A stretch of 64,000 nt of DNA from Ailurus styani (Eukaryota; Chordata; Mammalia; Carnivora; Ailuridae): the NCBI GenBank assembly GCA_002007465.1, contig LNAC01000162.1:1892846-1956845 (forward strand), written 5' to 3'. Position 1 is the first letter of the stretch. Every line of letters starts with the position of its first letter. The notes under the pieces were generated by a model that saw nothing but the letters and a program-made list of their open reading frames with translations, ran no database searches and was not told where the DNA came from. Made by a program: the position numbers and the translations under genes. This document shows positions 55,120 to 64,000 of this stretch, piece by piece.

Positions 55120-56258
55120 AAAGCACTTAACTTCTGGCATATATTGTATATTCCCTGAAAGACATTAGAATCAGCATTTCTCCAAAGAAAAAATTCCCCT
55201 GAATTGTTTTATTGGAGAGTGGTATTAGAAACTGAGGTCTGGGAGCTAGGTTGTTTTTTGTTACTGGGTGTTGTTTTTTTTTTTTCAGGTCCTCTCAGGA
55301 AACAGATCAAAGAAATATACCTGTGTATACTAACCCATGTATATTCACAAATCCATAAGTGTTTCCTTCCATATGTGACCATCTGTATCTATATTAAGTT
55401 AAACATGAGTTCTTACTGATGTCTCCAACTCTAGTCCTTTGCCACTTGGATTATTCTTGTCTTCTCTTGCTTATCTGTAATTTTCCACTCCAACAGTGAG
55501 GAGCATGCCTCCCACCATCTGCCGTACATTTACTAAAGTTGTTCAATTCTAGTATACATGTATAACAGTATCAGAATTATTAACATACCCATGTAAGAAA
55601 CAATTTTGTTGATTAAAGTATAGGACTATGTGTAGTTTCTTTTGCCTTTAGTCTTACAGGCTCCATTTATATCCCAAATTCATTAGGTCAGCATCTTTTC
55701 CTTACCCTTCAGTAAGGTTGTTTTATACATTTTGTAAAAGATTCTCTTATCACAGTCCCCATTCCTTCTTGGGATCTCCTGATCATATACATGATTTATT
55801 GTTTAATATGCATACATCAAGCTTTACTCTTTGTGTTGTAAAATTTTGTAGTTTTTGACAAATGTGTAATACTGTATATCCAGCATTACAGTATTATACA
55901 CAATAGTTTCATTGTCCTAAAAATGCTCTGTACTTCACCTATTCATCTATCTCCCTTCCTTCAAACTCCTGGCACTATCCCTACAGTGTTGCCTTCTGCA
56001 GAATGCTATAAAATTGGAATCATTAAGTATGTAGCCTTTTCACAGTCACTTCTTTCATTTAGCATTATAAGCAGTATTCACTTGAGGTTTCTCTGTGTTT
56101 TTTTGTGGGTTGACAATTTATTTCCTTATATCACTGAGTAACAGTCAACTGCATAGTTGCCTACAGTTTATTTGTACATTCACCTATTGAAGGACATATT
56201 GGTTGATTCCAGTTCTTGGTGATTATGCATAAAGCTTTTATAAACATTCTTGTGCAAA

Positions 56259-56261
<3 letters not shown>

Positions 56262-56303
<42 letters not shown>
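56262..56303. repeat. (TG)n microsatellite, about 21 units
   Basis: A TG run inside the antisense L1, at the GTGTGGACATAA-like point of the element. Confidence 0.97.
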
Positions 56304-56305
<2 letters not shown>

Positions 56306-56400
56306 ATAAACTTCAACTTAATTAGATAAATACCTAGGAGTGTGACTGATGAATTATATGGTAAGACTTCAGTTTTGTAAGCAACTGAAGAATGATCTTT

Positions 56401-56598
56401 TTTTATTTTTTTAAAGATTTTATTTATTTATTTGACAGAGAGAGAGATCACAAGTAGGCAGAGAGGCAGGCAGAGAGAGAGGAGGAAGCAGGCTCCCCGC
56501 TGAGCAGGGAGCCCGATGCGGGCCTCGATCCCAGGACCCTGAGATCATGACCTGAGCTGAAGGCAGAGGCTTTAACCCACTGAGCCACCCAGGTGCCC
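56401..56598 (-). mobile_element. Young mustelid-type CAN-SINE, antisense, perfect 15-bp TSD
   Basis: TTTTTTAAAGATTTTATTTA, GATCACAAGTAGGCAGAGAG, GAGAGAGAGGAGGAAGCAGG, GCGGGCCTCGATCCCAGGAC and CACTGAGCCACCCAGGTGCC. TGAAGAATGATCTTT is exact at 56,386 and 56,599. It interrupts the old antisense L1. Confidence 0.97.
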
Positions 56599-57510
56599 TG
56601 AAGAATGATCTTTAAAAGTGACTACCATTTTGCATTTCATCCAGCATTGAAGCAGGCAGTGACAGTTCCTGTTATTCTGCATCCTCTCCAGGAATTGGTA
56701 TTGTCAGATTTTTGGATTTTAGTCATTTTAATAGATGTGTAGGGGTATCTCAACGTTTTAATTTGCAGTTCCCTAATGACAAAGTATATTAAGCATCTTT
56801 TATATGCTTTTATATCAGTTGTATATATCCTTTGTTGAAGTGTCTATTCAGATATTTTGCCCATTTTAATAATTGGGTTGCTTGTTTCTTATTGTTTGTT
56901 TTAAAAGTTTTTTTTTATATATTGTGGATGCTAGTCTTTTATCAGATCTATTTTATAAAGATTTCTCTCATTTGATGGCTTGTCTTCTCATTCTCTCAAA
57001 AATGTCTTTTGTAGGACAGAGATGTTCGGCTTATCAGTTGTTATCATGGAATATGCTTTTGTTTTTATCTTTAAAAAGTCATTGCCTAACCCAAGGTCAC
57101 TAGGTGAAACCCAAGGTCTAGTTTTCATCTAGAAATTTATCCTTTTGCATTTTACATTTTGGTTTATAATATATTTTGAGTTAATTTTTGTGAAAGGTAT
57201 AAGGCCTGTGTGTGTATATAAATTTTGCATATGGATATCTAATTGCTCTAGCATTATATTTTGAAAAGACTCTCTTTTCTTCATCAAATTGTCTTTGTTA
57301 TTTAGCAAAGATTGGTTGATCATTTTTGTGTGGAACTATTTCTGGGCCTTTTACTCTGTTCTACTGATTTATGTGTCTACTCTTTCACAGGTATCATGCT
57401 CTCCTATTTGCTGTAGCTCTTTAGAAAGTGTTAAAATCAGGCAATGCCAGTCCTCAAACTAATACTTTGTTACCTAGTCCAGGATTTTTTCATTCCTATA
57501 TGAACTTGAT

Positions 57511-59078
57511 TTTTTTTTTATTTTTTATTTTACTATTATTCTATATATTTTTATTTTTTCCATTTTATTTTAGTTTTTTCAAGAGTCCACTTTAGCTAGA
57601 GAACAGAGAGAATACATGCTCTTTCTCATCCCCATTTTTTCTCAGTGGGATGACAGATTGACAGTCACCTTTGTTGAAATCACTCCAAAAATCGCCCTCT
57701 TTCTAATCATCTCTTTTTTCCCAGGATGCCCCAGGTCTCTTGGTCTGGAACCCGCCCCCTGCCCTCCAGGCTTTCCACCATCAATCATTTTTGTTCTATT
57801 GTCTATTTTGTTTTACTTCCTATTTTTGAATGATTCTCAGGAGGGTTTAGAATCTGTATGAATAGAGGGGGATTATAAAGACCAGTTTTGTCTCAGGGTC
57901 AAAACCCCCCAAACAATGAGGCTTTCATATTATCTGATGATATTGGTTGGCATGATTGTGTTTTTATGCTAACAAAATATTATATGATTGGGTGCCTGGG
58001 TGGCTCAGTGGGTGAAAGCCTCTGCCTTCGGCTCAGGTCATGATCTCAGGGTCCTAGGATCGAGGCCCGCATCCGGCTCTCTGCTCAACAGGGAGCCTGC
58101 TTCCTCCTCTCTCTCTGCCTACTTGTAATCTCTCTCTGTCAAATAAACAAATAAAATCTTTAAAAAAATATATCATATTATTCTCTCTAATTTTTTTCCA
58201 ATTTGTTTAAGCTAAAACCAAAACCAAAGCAAAACAATTTACCCATTTCTTCCACTTCCATCCCCTACATCTGGCAACTACAAATATGTTCTCTTTATCT
58301 ATGAGCTTGAATATACATATTTAGCTTCCACATGTAAGAGAGATCATATATGTCTTTCCTTGTCTGACTTAATCCATTTAGCATAATACCCTCAAGGTTC
58401 ACCCATGTTGTTGCAGATGGCAAATTTTCATTCTTTTTTATGGTTGAATAATATACTCTGGTGTATATACACCACAATTTCTTTATCCACGCATCCATCA
58501 GTGGACACTTAGGTTACGTCTGTATCTTGGCTTTTGTAAATAATGCTGCAGTGAACATGGGGTGCATATATTATTTCAAATTAGCGTTTTTGCTTTCTTT
58601 AGATGAATGTCCAAAAGTGGAATTAGTAGTTCATATGGTAGTTCTATTTTTAACTTTTTGAAAAATCTCTATACTGATTTCTGTAGTGGTTGCACCAGTT
58701 TACATTCCCACCAACAGTGCACAAGGGTTTCCTTTTCTCCATGTCCTTTCCAACAGTTGTTATTTCTTGTCTTTTTTATAGTAGCCAGTCTAACAGGTGT
58801 GAGGTGATAACTCATTGTGGTTTTGATTTGCACTTCCCTTATGATTGATGATGTAGAGAAAATTTTTGTGTGTCTGTTGGCTACCTGCATGTTTTCTTTG
58901 GGAAAATGTCATTTAGATCAATTTCCATTTTTAACTGATTGTTTTGCTATTTAGTTGTATGAGTTCTTTATGTATTTTGGGTATTAGCACCTTATCAGAT
59001 ATATACAAATAGGTTTTCTCTTATTGTAAGTTCTCTTTTCATTTTGTTGATGGTTTCCTTTGCTGTGCAGAACCTTTT
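57511..59078 (-). mobile_element. Antisense L1 plus unidentified sequence, nested in the old L1
   Basis: The old L1 breaks at about 57,510 and resumes at 59,079, with homologous flanks CATTCCTATATGAACTT and CATTTTCATCTAAACTT. On the minus strand the insert starts in the L1 ORF2 C-terminus (frames at 58,669-58,890 and 58,295-58,498 keep [34 protein letters not shown]). It reaches the 3' UTR near 58,185, then continues with about 450 bases that I do not recognise as L1, and ends in an AATAAA-containing A-rich stretch at the 57,511 side. A SINE sits near the L1/unknown junction. Confidence 0.6.
57988..58168 (+). mobile_element. Young mustelid-type CAN-SINE
   Basis: GGGTGCCTGGGTGGCTCAGT, GGTGAAAGCCTCTGCCTTCG, AGGATCGAGGCCCGCATCCG, CTTCCTCCTCTCTCTCTGCC, a shortened CTACTTGTAATCTCTCTCTG and CAAATAAACAAATAAAATC. 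AAAATAT-containing flanks on both sides are too AT-rich to call a TSD with confidence. Confidence 0.94.
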
Positions 59079-59309
59079 CATTTTCATCTAAACTTTAGAA
59101 TCAATTTGATAACCACAAAATATCTTACTAAGATTTTTACTGCATTGGATTGGAACTGCATTGGATCTATAGATAAAGTTAGGAAGGATTGATACCTTGA
59201 CAATATTGAGTTTTTCAATTCATGAACACAGAGTTTCTCTCTCTTTACTTAGATTTTTTAAAAATCTTTTTATCTATTATTTTGGGGGGTCAGGTGATCT
59301 TATTTTACT

Positions 59310-59403
59310 TTTTTATTAACATATAATGTATTATTTGTTTCAGGGGTACAGGTGTGTGAATCATCAGTTTTACACGATTCACACCACTCACCATAGCACA
59401 CTT
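59310..59403 (-). mobile_element. Short L1 3' end, antisense
   Basis: TTTTTTATTAACATATAATG, TATTATTTGTTTCAGGGGTA, CAGGTGTGTGAATCATCAG and CACACCACTCACCATAGCAC are the reverse complement of a carnivoran L1 3' terminus related to the copy at 54,483. It splits the old L1 between its FIDD region and the upstream part. Confidence 0.75.
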
Positions 59404-60590
59404 AGATATTTAATTTTTTCAGAGCCACCTGATCTTGGACTTATCTTGTTAGATTTATACTTCACTTTTCTTTTTTTTTTTGATGCTAATAAAAATGATA
59501 CTCTTTTTATTTTCCAAATCCGATTGTTAATTACTGACATATAGAAAAGCAAATGACTTTATTAGTCTTACACCTTGTGATTTTGCTATGCTCATTAATT
59601 AGTTCTGGGGTTTCTTTTTTTCTTGATTTTTTGGGATTTTCTATATAAACAGTCATGTCATCTATGAACAAAGACCATTTTACTTCTTCCTCCCCAGTTC
59701 ATCTATCTTTTCCTTTCTTATCTTACTGCATTAACTGGGATATCTAGTATGATGTTTAATAGGAGTAGTGAGAAGGGACATATTCCTTGTTCTTGATTTC
59801 AGGGGGGATAGCATCCACTTTTTCACACTTAAATATGATGTTAGCTCTGAGTTTTTTGTAGATATTACTTATCATGTTGAAGAATCTCCTTGTATTCCAA
59901 GTGTGCTGAGAGTTTTTGTCATGAATGTACACTGGGTTTTGTCAAAGTATTTTTTGTATTGTATGATATGATAGTATGATTCTTACTCTTTAGGCTTTTG
60001 ATGTGATGATGTGTGTGTAATTGATTTTCAAACATTGAATCAGCCTTGCACACCTGAGAAACTTGCACCTATGTACAGTGTTTAATTAATTTTATTACTG
60101 AATTTGATTTCTTAGTATTTTGTTAAAAATTATTACATCTTTAATCATAAGAAATACTGATCTGTGTATAGTTTTCTTTCATTCTAATGTCCTAATGTGG
60201 ATTAGATGTTAGGGTAATGTCAAACTCAGAATGAGTCAAAAAAATTTCCTTTTCCTTTTATTTTTTTAGATGAGATTGTAGAGAATTAATATTCTTCCCT
60301 TACTGTAAAATTTACCAATGAATCATCTGGTTCTATTGTGGTTTTTTTGAAAGCTTATTCATTATTGAATTAATTTCTTTAATAGTTATAAGCCTATTCT
60401 GGTTATCCATTTCTTTTTGTGTGAGTTTTTATAACTTTTGTTTTTTAAGTAATTGGTCCATCTCATCTATGTTATCAAATTTATGGGCAAAGCTGTGCTG
60501 TTGATAATATTCTTTTATTATTCTCTTAATGTCCATGTGATCAGTAGTGGTGGCCTCTCTTTCATGTCTGATATTAGTAATTTGTGACTT

Positions 60591-60712
60591 TTCCTTTTTC
60601 TCCTTCCTTTCTCTTCTCTTCTTTTCCCCTTCCTTCCTCCATTCCTTCTTTCCTTCCTTCCTCCTTCTCCCCCCTTCCCTCCTCCTCTTCCTCCTTCTTT
60701 TTGATTAGGCTG
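60591..60712. repeat. CT-rich low-complexity tract
   Basis: About 120 bases of almost pure pyrimidine (CTTCC, CTCC and TCTTC mixtures) inside the antisense L1. Confidence 0.85.
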
Positions 60713-61665
60713 GCTATAGATTTATCAATTTCAAAATATCTTTCAAAGTACCAGCTTTTGGTTTTATTGATTTCCTCTAATGATGTCTTGTTTTCAATTT
60801 TATTTATTTATATTCTTTATTGTTTGTTTTCTTGTCCTTAGTTAACTTGCTCTTCTAACTGTGGTTTCCTAAGATGGAGGGCTGAGTTTTCATTTTCGGA
60901 TCTTTTGCTTTTCTAGTATGTGCTTTCATTGTTATCAGTTCCTTTCTAAATATTCTTCTTGTTGTGTCCCAGAAAATATGTCTTTATTTAGTTTGAAATA
61001 TTTAAAAAATTCTCTTATGACTACTTTGACCATGTTATTTTGAAGTATATTGTTTATTTTCCAAATATTTGGGGATTTTTTAGGTATCTCCCAGTTATTA
61101 ATTTCTGATTTAATTGCACTTTAGCTTAATAGCATACATATGTATGAATTTCTGTTCTAGATTTGTTAAAGTATATTTTAGTGTCATGAATATGGTCTAT
61201 GTTGTTAAATGTTCCAATTGAGTTTGTGAAGAATGTGTATTCTGCTGTTGTTGGATGAAGTATTTCAAAAACATCAACTAGATTCAGTTGATTAATGGTG
61301 CTTTTCAGTTTAACTATATAATTACTAATTTGCTGCCTGCTGGATCTATCAATTACTGAAAGAGGGATGTTGAAGTCTCCAACTCTAATAGTGGATTTGT
61401 CTATTTCTCCTTGCACTTCTATTTTTCCTCATGTATTTTGATGTCCTCTTGTTGGGTGCATATATACTAAGGATTGTTATGTACTTTTGGAGAATTGATC
61501 CTTTATTATTACATAGTGTGCATCTTTATCCTGATAAGTTTTCTTGTTTTAAAGTCTGCTTTGTCTAAAATTAATATAGCTACTTCAGCTTTCTTTTGAT
61601 TAGTGTTAGCATGAAATATCTTTCTCCATTATGCATTATGTATTTATACTTAAATTGGGTTTCGT

Positions 61666-61803
61666 GGGGTGCCTGGGTGGCTCATTTGTTGTGTCCTACT
61701 CTTGATCTTAGTTCAGGTCTTGATCTCATGGTCACGAGTTCAAGCCCTTTATTGGGCTCTATCTAGGCATGGAGCCTACTTAAAAAAATCATAAAAAATA
61801 ATA
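61666..61803 (+). mobile_element. Old short CAN-SINE
   Basis: GGGGTGCCTGGGTGGCTCAT, CTACTCTTGATCTTAGTTCA, GTCACGAGTTCAAGCCCTTT, then GGCATGGAGCCTACTTAAAA with a short A-rich tail. It lacks the CT-rich block. Flanks AAATTGGGTTTCGT and AAATGGATTTCTT may be a decayed TSD. Confidence 0.88.
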
Positions 61804-61833
61804 AAATGGATTTCTTATAAACAATGTGTAATT

Positions 61834-62055
61834 GGGATGCCTGGGTGGCTCAGTTGGTTAAGCGGCTGCCTTCAGCTCAGGTCATGATCCCAGGGTCCTG
61901 GGATCGAGACTTGCATCAGGCTCCTTGCTCAGCAGGGAGCCTGCTTCTGCTTCTCTCTCTGTCTCTGCCTGCCACTCTGCCTGCTTGTGTTCTCTCTCTC
62001 TCTCTCTCTGACAAATAAATAAATAAAATCTTTAAAAACAAGCAAACAAAAAAAC
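61834..62055 (+). mobile_element. CAN-SINE with 13-bp TSD
   Basis: GGGATGCCTGGGTGGCTCAG, GGTTAAGCGGCTGCCTTCAG, GGGATCGAGACTTGCATCAG, CTTCTGCTTCTCTCTCTGTC, CTCTGCCTGCTTGTGTTCTC and GACAAATAAATAAATAAAAT. CAATGTGTAATTG is exact at 61,822 and 62,056. The 3' half (CTGCTTGTGTTC) marks an intermediate subfamily. Confidence 0.95.
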
Positions 62056-62084
62056 CAATGTGTAATTGTCTTTTTTTTTAAAAT

Positions 62085-62276
62085 AAAGGTTTATTTATTT
62101 ATTTTAGAGAGAGAGTGCAGTGGGGAGGAGAAGAGGGAGGAGGAGAGAGAAACTCAAGCAGATTCTATACTGAGTGCAGAGCCTAACACTGGGTTCAATC
62201 TCATGACCCTCAGATCACCACCTGAGCTGAACCCAAGAAGCAGATGCTTAATCAACTACACCACCCAGGCACACCT
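62085..62276 (-). mobile_element. CAN-SINE, antisense, older subfamily
   Basis: AAGGTTTATTTATTTATTTT, GAGGAGGAGAGAGAAACTCA, GAGTGCAGAGCCTAACACTG, CTCATGACCCTCAGATCACC and CTACACCACCCAGGCAC. It lies tail to tail with the SINE just upstream, about 30 bases apart. Confidence 0.88.
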
Positions 62277-62400
62277 AATCCAAAAGTCTTTTTTTTGGGA
62301 AGTGATTTTTGTTACCAGTTCATTACACATCATTTAAAAGATATTTTCTGGATATACAACACGCTTTTTTTAAATTCTTCCTCAAAAAATCATAGCCAGC

Positions 62401-62600
62401 GGGCGCCTGGGTGGCTCAGTGGGTTAAAGCCTCTGCCTTCGGCTCAGGTCATGATCTCAGGGTCCTGGGATCGAGGCCCGCATCGGGCTCCCTGCTTAGC
62501 AGGGAGCCTGCTTCCTCCTCTCTCTCTGCCTGCCTCTCTGCCTACTTGTAATCTCTCTCTTTCTCTGTGTCAAATAAATAAATAAAATCTTTAAAAAAAA
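62401..62600 (+). mobile_element. Young mustelid-type CAN-SINE with 11-bp TSD
   Basis: GGGCGCCTGGGTGGCTCAGT, GGGATCGAGGCCCGCATCGG, CTTCCTCCTCTCTCTCTGCC, CTACTTGTAATCTCTCTCTT and CAAATAAATAAATAAAATC with an A9 tail. TCATAGCCAGC is exact at 62,390 and 62,603. This copy is the closest to the consensus that I infer from the window. Confidence 0.97.
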
Positions 62601-62613
62601 ATTCATAGCCAGC

Positions 62614-64000
62614 TTTGAATACTGTTCTGCCCTTTTGGTTTTATGTTTTCTCTTCCTTGACTTTACCCAGCAAAAAGGAAATATTGAGGAGTCACAACTA
62701 TCCAAAAAACAGTAAATACTTAAATACTTTCACCTTTATTTTTTGCCACAACTAACCATGAAAGTAGTAGACATTCAATCACCATTGTGTCTTTCCTTGG
62801 GTAAAAGTAGGCAGAAAGATGGAAGGTATGATGTTATCACAGCTGTCTACTTTACTACTATATTCTTATAGATAGCTTCTAGAGCTTGGACATTAAAACT
62901 GGTTAGTTCATTCATTTCACAGTGGTACATTAGTAGTATTCCCACTGGGGTAATACTTAGATCTTCCCATGAATTTGACACCATGTCTGATACTTAATTA
63001 AAAGAATATATATCTTACAGAGGAACAGATTATAGTAACTTCAGTCCAATAAGGAAGCAACTTAATGTGGTTGTGACTAAACATTCTAGGACACCAAAAT
63101 GATTTTCTAAGTCACAGTACCCAGGCTAGCTGTAGCCTAGAGCAGGTCCAAACAAAACATGCCACTAAAATTCTCATAATGTGTGCAGTCTCCTTTAAGA
63201 GTTTCTCTGTTGCTTGCTTTTTGCTGTGAAACCATAATTTTCATAGTTGATTTCACTTCATATGACCATAGATATAAATCAGTTCTTAACTTTTTTTAAT
63301 TTTTGTTTCTAATCCTTTAGCAAAAGTCTCCAGTCCTGCCTTCCTTATATTGATTTCCTTTTTTGTTTCAGTAAATGTTTTTGGCTGTTATTATTTGTTT
63401 GTTTTTGTTTTACAAAATACCATATTCCTGCAGTTCTCAAGGCTATATTTTTGCTTTTTATAATTGCAACAAGATCTGGCAGTATATTACACTTTTGGAT
63501 TATATCCTTATCCTCAGAATGTGCAGACGTTGATTGCTGTCTTCTGGACTGAAAGACTGCTCTGGAAAATTCTTAAGACAATATGATCTCTTCCTCTCTC
63601 CAGTCCTTGTAAGTGTTTTAATGCTTTTACTTGGTTGCTCCTATATTTCTGAAACTTCACTGGGCTAGAGTTTTGTATTGATTATTTCCATTAATTTTTC
63701 CCTCAGCATGCCACTTCCTTTAAACTCACAGATTTAAGTCTTTGTTTTAAGAAAGTTTTCTTCTTTTATTTTAGAATATTATTTCTCTTCTATTTATTTT
63801 TTTTCTGTAGACTAGCAACTTCTTTAGTCATATTTTCTGTATCTGTCATCTTTTCTAAAGTCATTTTTATAACTATTTTTTTTACATTTGTTTTTATGTT
63901 ATTTTCTCTGGGTTCTCCACTACTCATTTAATTTTAATTTCTATTTTATTTTATTCTAATGTATCTCTATTTTTATTTTATTAAGGCATAAAGCTGTGCC
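62614..64000. other. Unassigned T-rich stretch to the window end
   Basis: No gene or transposon is recognised. The final 700 bases are rich in TTTTATTTT-type runs. It may be part of an old antisense element too diverged for recognition by eye. Confidence 0.45.

Larger units (their letters stand above)
53880..61660 (-). mobile_element. Old antisense L1 (3' UTR to endonuclease domain), with nested insertions
   Basis: Read on the minus strand this is one old L1M-class element. The endonuclease part at 61,126-61,416 still translates with the GDFNIPLSVIDRSSRQ and YTFFTN...FNNIDHI patterns, keeping the catalytic-loop asparagine and the D-H pair. The reverse transcriptase motif near 59,655 is FIDD instead of FADD. 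The C-terminal region and 3' UTR follow down to about 53,880 (AGGGTCCCATTCTAGATACT, CTTGGCTGTGAGTGATTCTC). Insertions at 54,483, 56,401, 57,511, about 59,310 and two GT tracts interrupt it. It is not active. Confidence 0.75.

Noticed and set aside
62068..62296. TSD GTCTTTTTTTT around the antisense SINE at 62,085
   Set aside because: The right copy starts about ten bases beyond the SINE end and is mostly a T run, so the match may be chance.
61666..62600. Array of similar units that could suggest a CRISPR or satellite array
   Set aside because: The units are SINEs of different subfamilies and orientations with individual TSDs, not regular repeats with spacers, and the genome is mammalian.

Overview
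The window reads as non-coding nuclear DNA from a carnivoran mammal, most likely a mustelid (weasel, mink, ferret, marten, otter or badger group). The pointer is about two dozen tRNA-derived CAN-SINEs. Several have a 3' half running CTGCCTACTTGTAATCTCTC then CAAATAAATAAATAAAATCTTT after a CTTCCTCCTCTCTCTCTGCC segment, which I associate with mustelids rather than dog, cat or bear. A carnivoran L1 family with a recognisable 3' UTR is also present. I recognise no protein-coding exon, no functional RNA gene and no CRISPR or prokaryotic feature. The longer open frames are chance frames, or lie in L1, LTR or pseudogene sequence. All repeat names come from recalled consensus sequences, without a RepeatMasker run.

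Layout. 1-8,700 is mostly unassigned DNA with old repeats: L2, an L1 3' end, a MIR-like piece, an antisense MaLR LTR, one CAN-SINE and a MER1-like hAT remnant. 8,700-15,487 is unusually poor in recognisable transposons and carries a full CTCF consensus match at 10,072-10,086. 15,488-21,771 holds two antisense CAN-SINEs, L2-like sequence, an old L1 3' end, and an L2 split by a 5'-truncated L1 that itself contains a SINE. 21,772-29,490 is moderately repeated and contains a 256-base assembly gap inside a pyrimidine tract. 29,490-35,580 is a dense nest of retroelements, including SINE-in-SINE, L1-in-SINE and an AT-rich palindromic block. 35,580-36,301 is a 5'-truncated processed pseudogene of ribosomal protein RPL3 on the minus strand. 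37,560-39,985 is an antisense old L1/HAL1-type element. 42,252-46,314 is a 4-kb carnivoran L1 with broken ORF2 and three SINEs inside it. 53,880-61,660 is an old antisense L1 that still shows an endonuclease-domain reading frame and is interrupted by younger L1s and SINEs. The last 1.4 kb is unassigned.

The elements do not work together as a pathway. The readable biology is insertion history: target-site duplications (TSDs) and nesting order date events relative to each other. The observations most worth checking are the CTCF motif in the transposon-poor block, an L1-plus-unknown-sequence insertion at 57,511-59,078 that resembles a 3' transduction, the AT palindrome cluster, and closely spaced inverted SINEs. 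I found no new gene system.
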